Below the pieces are notes generated by a model that worked only from the letters and a program-made list of their open reading frames with translations, had not been told where the DNA came from and searched no databases. Of a stretch of DNA of 64,000 bases, positions 50,912 through 59,753 are shown piece by piece; the stretch's first letter is position 1, and every line of letters begins with the position of its first letter. The translations under genes and the position numbers were made by a program. This DNA is from Alteromonadaceae bacterium M269 (GTDB taxonomy: Bacteria; Pseudomonadota; Gammaproteobacteria; Enterobacterales; Alteromonadaceae): assembly GCA_004353515.1 (NCBI GenBank), contig SMNZ01000004.1, positions 503,243 to 567,242 on the forward strand, written 5' to 3'.

Positions 50912-52159
50912 ATGCTTAAGCACATGAAACAACTTTTCGTTCGATTATCCGCTGGTCACATTATTAGTGCTTGGTCGAAGCAAAAATATACAGTCGCGAT
51001 ATTGATTCTTCAGGTCGCTATCACTTTTGCCGCGACAAGCAATGCGCTCTACATTGCTGTAGACAGATATCAGTTACTTGAAAAGCCTAGTGGACTCGAC
51101 GAGACCAATACCTTTGCGCTCACAAGCTCAGGCTTTGGTGAAAGTTTTGATCCCAAAAGCTCAATTGAAGAGGATTTGCTCTTTCTTCGAGAGCTTCCCT
51201 ATGTGGTTGACGTCGTTAAAACTAACTCCTTTCCATTCAGTAACGGCGGTCAATGGTTTTATCTGCAACTAGAACCCGGAGAAAACAAAAACCGAATACA
51301 GGCTGCCAGCTACAAGCTAGATGAACACGGTATCTCCGCATTTGGCCTTAATTTGATCGCAGGAAAAAACTTCGAAGACAAAGATGTTCTTTGGCAAGAA
51401 GAATCTGATTCGACTTTCCCTTCACCTGCAATCATTACCACCTCTACAGCGAAAAACCTGTTTAATACTGAAAACTGGGAAGAGGTGCTAGGAAAGACAA
51501 TTTTCGTCGAGGCATCTCACCCTGTAATTATCACTGGAGTTATAGAAACTCTTCAGGCCCCTTGGGTAGACTGGATACCCACTGAAAATGCTTTTATCTC
51601 ACCAGCCATTGTCCCGCAGAATTCATCACGTTATGTTATTCGAATACAAGAAGGTGAATTGCAATCCAGCATTCCCAAAATAGAACAAGCCCTGGCTCTA
51701 AGAAATAAAGAGCGGGTGATTCGAAATATTGTCACGATTTCTTCAGCTCGAAACGATGTTTACGGACCCGATATCGCTGCCATGACAGTATTACTAACTG
51801 TTATAGCTGTATTAATCCTAGTCGCAGCCATGGGGATTACTGGCTTAACCAGCTTCAACATCATAAAACGTAGAAAACAGATCGGTATTCGTAGAGCGTT
51901 AGGCGCGACCAAGCTCGATATTGTGTACTACTTTGTATTAGAGAATGCGCTACAAATGAGCATCGCCATTATTCTAGGAATTGTATTAGCGATATCACTT
52001 AACCTAGTTCTAGTCACTCACTATGGTTTTGCCAAGCTTCCTTACGTTTATTTGCTTTATGCCACCTTTGTTATCTACTTACTTGGTTTACTCGCTACAT
52101 TAAAGCCCGCACTTAAAACATTGTCGTTTTCCACAGCAGAGGTAAGCAACTCAAACTAG
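50912..52159 (+). CDS. FtsX/MacB-type ABC permease, subunit B
   Basis: A 415-aa partner of the preceding permease with the same layout. The N-terminal helix is YTVAILILQVAITFAATSNALYIAVD, followed by a periplasmic core and C-terminal helices with RRKQIGIRRALGATKLDIVYYFVLENALQMS. The QIGIRRALGAT segment is the FtsX coupling region. GGAAAG lies six bases before the ATG. The two probably form a heterodimer that needs an ATPase from elsewhere. Confidence 0.87.
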   Translation: MLKHMKQLFVRLSAGHIISAWSKQKYTVAILILQVAITFAATSNALYIAVDRYQLLEKPSGLDETNTFALTSSGFGESFDPKSSIEEDLLFLRELPYVVDVVKTNSFPFSNGGQWFYLQLEPGENKNRIQAASYKLDEHGISAFGLNLIAGKNFEDKDVLWQEESDSTFPSPAIITTSTAKNLFNTENWEEVLGKTIFVEASHPVIITGVIETLQAPWVDWIPTENAFISPAIVPQNSSRYVIRIQEGELQSSIPKIEQALALRNKERVIRNIVTISSARNDVYGPDIAAMTVLLTVIAVLILVAAMGITGLTSFNIIKRRKQIGIRRALGATKLDIVYYFVLENALQMSIAIILGIVLAISLNLVLVTHYGFAKLPYVYLLYATFVIYLLGLLATLKPALKTLSFSTAEVSNSN

Positions 52160-52209
52160 AGTCTGTTACTATAGGCGCTCTCCAAATTCGTTCATTCTAG
52201 AGAGCCATT

Positions 52210-53049
52210 TTGTCCGAAGACCAAAGTAAACGCCTAAATAAATACATCAGTGATTCGGGTATCTGTTCTCGTCGAGAAGCCGATAAATACATAGAAGAAG
52301 GGCGTGTAAAAGTAAATAGTAAACCGCCAGAACTTGGAACAAAGGTCACTTCTAAAGATAGGGTTGAGCTAGACGGAAAGCTTATTAAAACTAGTGCGGA
52401 GGACAAGTCTGACCGGCTTTACATTGCTTACAATAAGCCTATTGGTATTACATGCACTACTGAGCGTCATGTTAAAGGCAATATAGTTGACGCAATCAAT
52501 CATAAGCAACGAATCTTTCCCATAGGGAGGCTGGATAAACCCTCCGAGGGGCTTATTTTATTGACTAACGACGGGGATATCGTCAACAAAATACTGCGTG
52601 CAGAAAACGCTCACGATAAAGAATATGTCGTCCGAGTTAACAGACCCATCAACGACAGGTTTATTCAGAGAATGAGTAGTGGCATACCAATACTTGGTAC
52701 GAAAACTAAGCCTTGCGTAGTGACTTATAAAAGTAAATTTGTTTTCTCTATCATCCTGACTGAAGGCCTCAACAGACAAATTAGGCGGATGTGTGAATAT
52801 CTGGACTATGAGGTCGAGAGTTTGGTGCGCAAGCGCATTATGCATATCGATCTCAAAGGATTAGCCAAAGGACAATGGCGTTATTTAACAGCGGATGAAA
52901 TGAGAACTTTTGACAATACGCTAAAAGGATCAACGAAAACTGCCAAAGAAGGGACAATAAGACGCGTTTCCAAGATAAAGGCTAAAACTCCATCTAAAAA
53001 TACCAAAAACATTAAAAACAAACCTAAAACCCAGTCACCTTGGGGCTAA
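52210..53049 (+). CDS. rluF: 23S rRNA pseudouridine synthase RluF-like
   Basis: A 279-aa S4-domain pseudouridine synthase of the RsuA family. The S4 domain (LNKYISDSGICSRREADKYIEEGRVKVN) leads into the catalytic domain with the active Asp in IGRLDKPSEGL (near 108) and LLTNDGDIVNKILRAENAHDKEY. The ending has LTEGLNRQIRRMCEYLDYEVESLVRKRI. RluF modifies U2604 of 23S rRNA in E. coli. A Lys/Thr-rich tail follows (KIKAKTPSKNTKNIKNK). Translation begins at TTG 52210, after AGAGAG; there is no upstream ATG. Confidence 0.88.
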   Translation: MSEDQSKRLNKYISDSGICSRREADKYIEEGRVKVNSKPPELGTKVTSKDRVELDGKLIKTSAEDKSDRLYIAYNKPIGITCTTERHVKGNIVDAINHKQRIFPIGRLDKPSEGLILLTNDGDIVNKILRAENAHDKEYVVRVNRPINDRFIQRMSSGIPILGTKTKPCVVTYKSKFVFSIILTEGLNRQIRRMCEYLDYEVESLVRKRIMHIDLKGLAKGQWRYLTADEMRTFDNTLKGSTKTAKEGTIRRVSKIKAKTPSKNTKNIKNKPKTQSPWG

Positions 53050-53172
53050 TTCGACATGAATAAGATGCCTATTTTGGACAGTCTTAGCTAAAAATAATCG
53101 GAAAATGAAGAAAAAAGTATAAAAACTGACTTATTTCTTGCCAATCACTAACCATTTTCCCTTTCTTTCTTG

Positions 53173-53178
53173 TATAAT
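53173..53178 (+). promoter_or_regulatory. -10 element upstream of EF-G2
   Basis: TATAAT with a preceding TG lies 40 bp before the ATG at 53218. No good -35 is found at 16-18 bp, so a TG-assisted promoter is assumed. Confidence 0.4.
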
Positions 53179-53217
53179 GCCGCGCAATTTTTTTTTCATA
53201 CAAATTAGAGTGAAACG

Positions 53218-55305
53218 ATGTCTGACTTATCTCGCTACAGGAATATCGGTATTTTCGCGCACGTTGATGCGGGTAAAACCACCACAACAGAACGTATTCT
53301 GAAACTAACTGGTAAAATCCACAAAACTGGTGAGGTTCACGATGGTGAATCTACAACCGATTTCATGGAGCAAGAAGCTGAGCGTGGGATTACTATCCAG
53401 TCAGCTGCTGTCAGCTGTTTCTGGAACGACCACCGCTTTAACGTTATCGACACCCCTGGGCACGTTGACTTTACTGTTGAAGTATATCGTTCACTTAAAG
53501 TACTAGACGGCGGTATCGGTGTATTCTGTGGTTCTGGTGGTGTTGAACCTCAGTCAGAAACCAACTGGCGTTATGCGAACGAATCAGAAGTATCACGTAT
53601 TATCTTCGTTAACAAACTTGACCGTATGGGTGCTGACTTCTACCGCGTTGTTGACCAAGTTAAAAACGTACTTGCTGCTAACCCTCTTGTTATGACGTTG
53701 CCTATTGGCATCGAAGATGACTTCGTAGGTGTTGTTGACGTATTAACTAAGCAAGCTTACGTTTGGGATGACACTGGTCTCCCTGAAAACTATAAGATTG
53801 AAGAAGTTCCGGCAGACATGGTTGACAAAGTAAATGAATACCATGAAATGCTTGTAGAAAGTGCTGTTGAGCAAGATGATGACCTAATGATGGCTTACAT
53901 GGATGGCGAAGAGCCTTCTATTGAAGACCTTAAGCGTTGTATCCGCAAAGGTACACGTACTATGGCATTCTTCCCGACTTACTGTGGTTCTGCGTTTAAG
54001 AACAAAGGTGTTCAAAACGTATTGGATGCTGTTGTTGATTACTTACCAGCACCAACAGAAGTTGATCCTCAGCCACTTACTGATGAAGAAGGCAACGAGA
54101 CTGGCGAAGTTGCAACAGTTTCTGCAGAAGAGCCACTACGCGCACTAGCATTCAAAATCATGGATGACCGTTTCGGTGCCCTGACTTTCGTGCGTATCTA
54201 CTCTGGTGTATTGAACAAAGGTGACACTATCCTTAACTCTTATACTGGTAAGACTGAGCGTGTTGGCCGTATGGTTGAGATGCAAGCTGATGAGCGTAAC
54301 GAATTAAGCTCTGCGCAAGCGGGTGACATCATCGCAATCGTCGGTATGAAGAACGTTCAAACAGGTCACACACTATGTGATCCTAAGAATCCATGTACGC
54401 TTGAAGCCATGGTATTCCCAGAACCAGTAATCTCAATTGCTGTTGCACCTAAAGACAAAGGTGGTTCTGAGAAAATGGGTATCGCTATCGGTAAGATGGT
54501 TGCAGAAGATCCTTCATTCCGCGTTGAAACAGACGAAGATTCTGGTGAAACTATCCTTAAAGGGATGGGTGAACTTCACTTAGATATCAAAGTTGATATC
54601 TTGAAACGTACTTATGGTGTTGACTTAATCGTTGGTGAGCCTCAAGTTGCTTACCGTGAAACAATCACGCAAGAAGTTGAAGATTCATACACGCACAAGA
54701 AGCAATCTGGTGGTTCTGGTCAGTTCGGTAAAATCGACTACCGCATCAAGCCAGGTGAGCCAAATTCAGGCTTCAAATTCAGCTCAACAGTTGTTGGTGG
54801 TAACGTTCCTAAGGAATTCTTCCCTGCAATCGAAAAAGGCTTTAGCGGCATGATGGAAAGCGGTGTCCTAGCTGGCTTCCCTGTTCTTGACGTTGAAATC
54901 GAATTATTCGACGGTGGATTCCACGCAGTTGACTCATCAGCAGTTGCTTTTGAAATTGCTGCTAAAGGTGCATTCCGTCAGTCAATTCCAAAAGCTGGTC
55001 CTCAATTGATTGAACCAATCATGAAAGTTGACGTATTCACACCAGAAGATCACGTTGGTGATGTTATCGGTGATTTGAACCGTCGCCGCGGTATGATCAA
55101 AGACCAAGAAGCTGGCGTAACGGGCGTTCGTGTTAAAGCTGACGTTCCTCTATCTGAAATGTTCGGTTACATCGGGAGCCTACGTACAATGACTTCTGGT
55201 CGTGGCCAATTCTCTATGGAGTTCTCTCACTATAACCCTTGTCCTCAGAATGTTGCTGAGAAGGTTATTGAAGAAGTCAAAGAGCGTAACGCTGCTAAGA
55301 AGTAA
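53218..55305 (+). CDS. fusA2: Elongation factor G 2
   Basis: A 695-aa translational GTPase. The P loop is [16 protein letters not shown]2 lies near [11 protein letters not shown]3 is DTPGH, and G4 is [10 protein letters not shown], followed by domains II-V. The sequence ([31 protein letters not shown]) follows the EF-G2 paralogue of Vibrio rather than the canonical str-operon EF-G as I remember them. The gene stands alone, away from rpsL, rpsG and tuf. Such paralogues may act mainly in ribosome recycling or under special growth conditions. Many GTT, GGT and AAA codons suggest high expression. Confidence 0.9.
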   Translation: MSDLSRYRNIGIFAHVDAGKTTTTERILKLTGKIHKTGEVHDGESTTDFMEQEAERGITIQSAAVSCFWNDHRFNVIDTPGHVDFTVEVYRSLKVLDGGIGVFCGSGGVEPQSETNWRYANESEVSRIIFVNKLDRMGADFYRVVDQVKNVLAANPLVMTLPIGIEDDFVGVVDVLTKQAYVWDDTGLPENYKIEEVPADMVDKVNEYHEMLVESAVEQDDDLMMAYMDGEEPSIEDLKRCIRKGTRTMAFFPTYCGSAFKNKGVQNVLDAVVDYLPAPTEVDPQPLTDEEGNETGEVATVSAEEPLRALAFKIMDDRFGALTFVRIYSGVLNKGDTILNSYTGKTERVGRMVEMQADERNELSSAQAGDIIAIVGMKNVQTGHTLCDPKNPCTLEAMVFPEPVISIAVAPKDKGGSEKMGIAIGKMVAEDPSFRVETDEDSGETILKGMGELHLDIKVDILKRTYGVDLIVGEPQVAYRETITQEVEDSYTHKKQSGGSGQFGKIDYRIKPGEPNSGFKFSSTVVGGNVPKEFFPAIEKGFSGMMESGVLAGFPVLDVEIELFDGGFHAVDSSAVAFEIAAKGAFRQSIPKAGPQLIEPIMKVDVFTPEDHVGDVIGDLNRRRGMIKDQEAGVTGVRVKADVPLSEMFGYIGSLRTMTSGRGQFSMEFSHYNPCPQNVAEKVIEEVKERNAAKK

Positions 55306-55336
55306 ACCAGCCTTCGCTGATTTATGACAAAAAATG

Positions 55337-55365
55337 AAGCCCTGCAAATTGCAGGGCTTTTTGTT
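55337..55365 (+). terminator. Rho-independent terminator of EF-G2
   Basis: The stem AAGCCCTGC/GCAGGGCTT (55337-55345, 55351-55359) is followed by TTTTTG on the plus strand, 32 bp after the stop. Confidence 0.88.
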
Positions 55366-55400
55366 AGTATGGAGTACATAACCCTCACACTCCTTATTCA

Positions 55401-56045
55401 ATGAATCACGGCTATTCTCAAAGCGAAGAGCGTCTTAATATCTTTTCTCACCTCTTAGGCTTTGGCTTGAGTTTGATAGCGCTAGTTGCCATGCTCATCA
55501 GCACCGCACCACTGGGACTTTCCTATAGCGTTAGTGCTTTCATATTTGGAACGAGTTTAGCGGTCCTCTATGCAGCTTCTAGCCTATACCACGCACAAGA
55601 AGATCCCGTAAAACGGCAGAAACTACGAACCTTCGATCATTGCTCTATCTTCATATTGATTGCGGGTACTTACACGCCAATAACCTTGGTCACACTCCCG
55701 AGCACCATTGGTTGGATCATCTTTGGCATTGTTTGGGGAATAGCTGCTCTCGGCATCACACTCAAGCTGTTTTTTACCGGAAGGTTTAAGAAAACCTCTA
55801 CTGCACTCTATGTTCTTATGGGGTGGATTATTATCGTCGTGGGTAAAACACTGATGGAGAATATTGCACCAGTAGGTTTCAACTGGTTGTTAGGCGGGGG
55901 TATTGCTTACACGATTGGAGCTATTCTCTATAGCATCAAGCGCCTGCCCTACAATCACGCAATCTTCCATTGCTTTGTACTGGCAGGCAGCGCTTGTCAC
56001 TTTGTTGCTATCTACAACTACGTTCTCATATCCCCAACGAGCTAG
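55401..56045 (+). CDS. Hemolysin-III-family membrane protein (TrhA-like)
   Basis: A 214-aa protein with seven membrane helices of the Hly-III/TrhA (PAQR-like) family. It has SEERLNIFSHLLGFGLSLIALV, SSLYHAQEDPVKRQKLRTFDHCSIFILIAGTYTPITLV, and a late His segment HAIFHCFVLAGSACHFVAIYNYV. The conserved Ser, His and Asp residues form a likely zinc site. In E. coli TrhA controls membrane-lipid fluidity. It lies 95 bp after EF-G2, beyond its terminator. Confidence 0.9.
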   Translation: MNHGYSQSEERLNIFSHLLGFGLSLIALVAMLISTAPLGLSYSVSAFIFGTSLAVLYAASSLYHAQEDPVKRQKLRTFDHCSIFILIAGTYTPITLVTLPSTIGWIIFGIVWGIAALGITLKLFFTGRFKKTSTALYVLMGWIIIVVGKTLMENIAPVGFNWLLGGGIAYTIGAILYSIKRLPYNHAIFHCFVLAGSACHFVAIYNYVLISPTS

Positions 56046-56054
56046 GGCTAGCCT

Positions 56055-57107
56055 CTAAAAAGGCATAGGGAATTGTTGATAGATTTCATTGATACCTTGC
56101 TGTAGCTCTTCACTCATCACAATATCAAACGCATCAATATTCTCTTTTAACTGCTCCAATGTCGTTGCGCCGATAATGGTTGATGTCACACCATCTACTT
56201 GTTTACACCAAGCCAATGCAAGTTGAGAAGGCGTTAGATCAAACCGCTTTGCTAACTCAACATAGGCCCTAACAGCTTGCTGGCTTGCTTCGGTATCACG
56301 GAACAGACCGTTGCGCTGTAACATGGTCCAGCGACTCCCTTCAGGCCTCTCTCCATTAACATACTTACCACTCAACATACCTCCTGCAAGTGGCGACCAA
56401 GGTAGATAAGCGATGTCTGTATGAATACAGTTTTCAATCAAATAAGGCCAATCTTTGGCATGAACCAAACCAAACTCGTTTTGAATTGAAACGGGCCGAG
56501 GTAAATTATACTTATCGCTTAACCTTAGATATTCGTTAATACCCCAGGTTGTTTCATTAGATAAGCCAAAGTGCTTAATCTTTCCCGCTTTCATGCATTT
56601 ATCAAGTGCAGTTAGTATCTCTAACATGCCGTCCGATTGCTTTTCGCGATCCATATCAGAAAACTGGATAGTACCGGGCCAATGTCTTCCAAAATGCGGC
56701 GTATTTCTATTTGGCCAATGGATCTGATACAAATCGATATAGTCAGTTTGTAATCGCTGCAGAGAGTCATCCACAGCCTCTAGAACAGACTCACCGGTGA
56801 TCTCACTACCACCTCGAATCCACTCAAGCCCACTACCTGCAATCTTTGTTGCAATAACAAGATCGCTGCGCTTTTCTTTGTTACTGGCTAACCAGTTTCC
56901 AAGGATCTGTTCTGTTTTACCATAGGTTTCAGGTGCAGGTGGAACTGCATACATCTCGGCTGTATCAAGAAAATTAACGCCACGAGATATTGCGTAATCG
57001 ATCTGTTCGTTCGCATCTTGCTGTGTATTTTGTACTCCCCATGTCATCGTACCTAAGCACACATGAGACACATTAATATCACTACTTCCTAATTTATTGT
57101 AATGCAT
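56055..57107 (-). CDS. tas: Aldo/keto reductase, Tas-like
   Basis: A 350-aa NADPH-dependent aldo/keto reductase with TIM-barrel fold. Catalytic residues are Asp and Tyr in FLDTAEMYAVPP, Lys in VIATKIAG and His in YQIHWPN. The AEMYAVPPAPETYGKTEQILGNWL segment is close to E. coli Tas, which rescues a tyrosine-auxotroph mutant by an unclear activity. AAGGTG before ATG 57107 decides the start; GTG 57113 is also in frame. It converges on the TrhA gene, whose stop lies 9 bp away. Confidence 0.88.
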   Translation of the reverse strand: MHYNKLGSSDINVSHVCLGTMTWGVQNTQQDANEQIDYAISRGVNFLDTAEMYAVPPAPETYGKTEQILGNWLASNKEKRSDLVIATKIAGSGLEWIRGGSEITGESVLEAVDDSLQRLQTDYIDLYQIHWPNRNTPHFGRHWPGTIQFSDMDREKQSDGMLEILTALDKCMKAGKIKHFGLSNETTWGINEYLRLSDKYNLPRPVSIQNEFGLVHAKDWPYLIENCIHTDIAYLPWSPLAGGMLSGKYVNGERPEGSRWTMLQRNGLFRDTEASQQAVRAYVELAKRFDLTPSQLALAWCKQVDGVTSTIIGATTLEQLKENIDAFDIVMSEELQQGINEIYQQFPMPF

Positions 57108-57344
57108 AGTCACCTTAATTCAGTTGCCGCTAAAGCCTACTGCCCTAGCCTTTGCCAATTGACCGATACTATAGCGGAAGCGATAGAACTGCTGCTAGCC
57201 TCTTCATCACAATATACTCATCATTCTTAAAAATACCTGTTTTTTGATCCGTTGAAATCAGACAGGCCGTATTCAGGTTTAATATTGTATCTTTATCAAA
57301 CAACTTGATTAAAACGGCTGAAACACATTCAAGGAAACACGATC

Positions 57345-57989
57345 ATGACTCGCATAGCTAAACTCATCATGTCAGGTGCTTTATTTCTATCTACTGGGGC
57401 ATTAGCCACTACAGGTAGTTCAGGCATTATCGAATCATTGAATTATCAAAGTACGCAAAAGAATGTCGATAAAGCCGTGGAACATATCGAAGTATACGGA
57501 CAAAGGCCTATTGGCTACTTTAGACAGCAACTACGCTTGTCCGAAAGTGCATTTTTCGATGCATTTAATGAATTAACCGATATTAATAGTTTCAAAGTCG
57601 AGTGTTACAACAAGAAACGTATTGGCACAAATGTTGGCCGCAGACGTTGTGAACCAGCTTACGTAGACGAGATTAAGCACGAACAGCGTTTCCTCACATC
57701 TCAGCTAACCTCATCTAGGGGCAACCCACTTCTTACTTTCCCTTACGCTCAACTGCGCTATGAATTGCAGCAGAAGCAAAAGGAACACATCGCTTACATG
57801 AATAAACTTGCGAGTGAGAACCCAAACCTCCAAGCAAAGCTCGAAAAGTGGGCAGAAGCGAAAATGAGTTATGCCTTAAAACATTATAAGAAGTGGGGAA
57901 AGCACAGTGGATTTGCTAGAGCAATAGAAACTAGTCCGCAATTTAACATAGATGAAGATATTGACTACAAAGACGAAAAATCTCTGTAA
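57345..57989 (+). CDS. Secreted hypothetical protein (EVYGQRP type)
   Basis: A 214-aa protein with a signal peptide (about 1-21, ...TGALA). I have no functional name. The segment HIEVYGQRPIGYFRQQLRLSESAFFDAFNELTDINSFKVEC, a second Cys in RRRCEPAYV, and a helical basic tail (about 140-190) are visible. Similar secreted proteins with an EVYGQRP segment occur in marine Gammaproteobacteria, as I remember. AAGGA sits nine bases before the ATG. The neighbours give no hint, and a strong terminator follows. Confidence 0.65.
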   Translation: MTRIAKLIMSGALFLSTGALATTGSSGIIESLNYQSTQKNVDKAVEHIEVYGQRPIGYFRQQLRLSESAFFDAFNELTDINSFKVECYNKKRIGTNVGRRRCEPAYVDEIKHEQRFLTSQLTSSRGNPLLTFPYAQLRYELQQKQKEHIAYMNKLASENPNLQAKLEKWAEAKMSYALKHYKKWGKHSGFARAIETSPQFNIDEDIDYKDEKSL

Positions 57990-58007
57990 TACCATTCAGT
58001 CTAACTG

Positions 58008-58035
58008 AAAGAGGGATGCGTTAGCATCCCTCTTT
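58008..58035. terminator. Bidirectional terminator
   Basis: A perfect 12-bp stem (AAAGAGGGATGC at 58008-58019, complement at 58024-58035) with a 4-nt loop lies between the secreted hypothetical gene and the convergent amidase gene. Confidence 0.85.
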
Positions 58036-58062
58036 ATCGTTAAAGCTAGTCTTCAAAGGATC

Positions 58063-59673
58063 TTACTTATTAAGACGCTTTAACCCGTCTTTAGTTTGTG
58101 AAAGCTCAAAAGCACTTTCAGCAAAAGTGGGCGTTAGGATCTTATGAGAAGCTTGTTCATAGGCATAACCTACTCTAAGGACAGTTGCATCATCCCATGC
58201 TGTTCCCATAATACCGAAACCAATAGGTAGCCCTTTCTCACTTCCCATAGGTACTGTCATGATAGGATAACCAGCGATTGCAGGCATCCATCCGGCGCCT
58301 ACTGAACCACCTGGATAGCTATCACCATAAACAGCGTCAATTAAGAAAGCTGCTGGCCTAGACGGCATTACAATCACATCCACATTATGTTTTTTGAGAA
58401 GAGCATCGATACCTTTCTCTCTTGTCGCTTCCATCAGTAATGCAAACGCATCTTTATATTCTTGAGAATCGATACCTTTGGTTTCTTGTGATGCCGTAAA
58501 CAGGCTCTGGTCAAATAACGCTAACTCTCTGTCACTATTATTGTTGAACTCGATCAAGTCTTCCAAGGTGCGATATTTAACGGTGGGGGCAGCATCTGCT
58601 AAATATTCATTAAGCGTATGTTTAAACTCAGTTTGCAACAACAGTGTTTCTGCGCCTCCAATACCTTCCATCGGTTGAAATTCATTAATATCAACAAGTT
58701 CGGCACCTTGAGCCTCTAACACTTTAACTGCATCGTTAAAGGCAGACGTAATCGCTTCTCTATTACCTTGTGCCCAGCGTAAAACACCAATGCGCATACC
58801 CTTGATGTCTTTATCAAGCGCTGCAACAAAATCAGGACGCTTCGCACCCGCTTGTACTGTCGCAGGATCAGCATTGTCAGCTCTGGACATAGCATTAAGC
58901 ATCAATGCGGCATCACGTACTGTGCGAGTCATAGGTCCAGCAGTATCTTGCGTAGATGAGATAGGAACAACGTGAGTACGAGATAACATACCGACTGTTG
59001 GTTTAAAACCAACGACACCATTCATAGCAGAAGGACACATGATTGAACCGTTAGTTTCTGTGCCAATAGCCATTGGTGCATACTGCGCTGCCACTGCGGC
59101 ACCTGAACCAGAAGATGAGCCACAAGCCGTACGATCTAAGCTATGTGGGTTACGTGTTTGACCGCCTATGCCACTCCAACCACTAATAGAGCCGTTTGAG
59201 CGGAAGTTAGCCCATTCAGATAAGTTGGTCTTACCTAAGATAATCGCACCCTGCTCTCTCAATCCTGCAATGATTGGCGCATCTCTTTTTGTATCGTTAT
59301 TGGCCAATGCTAATGAACCAGCTGTAGCGGGTAGTTCTTTAGTTTCGATATTATCTTTAACTAAAACAGGCACACCATGCAATGGCCCACGCAACTTGCC
59401 TTGTCTAGCTTCGGCATCAAGTTGACGCGCTTCTTGAAGCGCATTAGGGTTTAACGCAATGATACTCTGTGTTTTATGATCCAGCGCATCAATTCGCGCT
59501 AAATACGCTGCAACAACAGCTTCAGATGATAAAGAGCCTTTTGATACACCTTCAGCGATACTTGCTGCGGTCAAGTCTTGGACGTTCAGTGTTGGTGATG
59601 TAGCTGTCGTCGATGTTGCAGAACAAGCACTCAGCACACTTGCAACAACTAAAGCTTTTACGAAGTTTTTCAT
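58063..59673 (-). CDS. Lipoprotein amidase (amidase-signature family)
   Basis: A 536-aa amidase with a lipoprotein signal peptide (lipobox LSAC, Cys17). The Ser-cisSer-Lys triad is visible: Lys106 in VPVLVKDNIET, the Ser cluster GSSSGS (185-190), and the nucleophile Ser210 in GTETNGSIMCP. The family hydrolyses linear amides; the substrate here is unknown and the site of action would be the periplasmic face of a membrane. It lies 80 bp downstream of the acylase gene on the same strand, so an operon is possible. Confidence 0.9.
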   Translation of the reverse strand: MKNFVKALVVASVLSACSATSTTATSPTLNVQDLTAASIAEGVSKGSLSSEAVVAAYLARIDALDHKTQSIIALNPNALQEARQLDAEARQGKLRGPLHGVPVLVKDNIETKELPATAGSLALANNDTKRDAPIIAGLREQGAIILGKTNLSEWANFRSNGSISGWSGIGGQTRNPHSLDRTACGSSSGSGAAVAAQYAPMAIGTETNGSIMCPSAMNGVVGFKPTVGMLSRTHVVPISSTQDTAGPMTRTVRDAALMLNAMSRADNADPATVQAGAKRPDFVAALDKDIKGMRIGVLRWAQGNREAITSAFNDAVKVLEAQGAELVDINEFQPMEGIGGAETLLLQTEFKHTLNEYLADAAPTVKYRTLEDLIEFNNNSDRELALFDQSLFTASQETKGIDSQEYKDAFALLMEATREKGIDALLKKHNVDVIVMPSRPAAFLIDAVYGDSYPGGSVGAGWMPAIAGYPIMTVPMGSEKGLPIGFGIMGTAWDDATVLRVGYAYEQASHKILTPTFAESAFELSQTKDGLKRLNK

Positions 59674-59753
59674 TCTGATTTTTTTCCTTCATTACAGGTT
59701 AAAGTGACAGCATTTCATCAATACTCGTCATAATAAAAACATTAAATTGAGGT

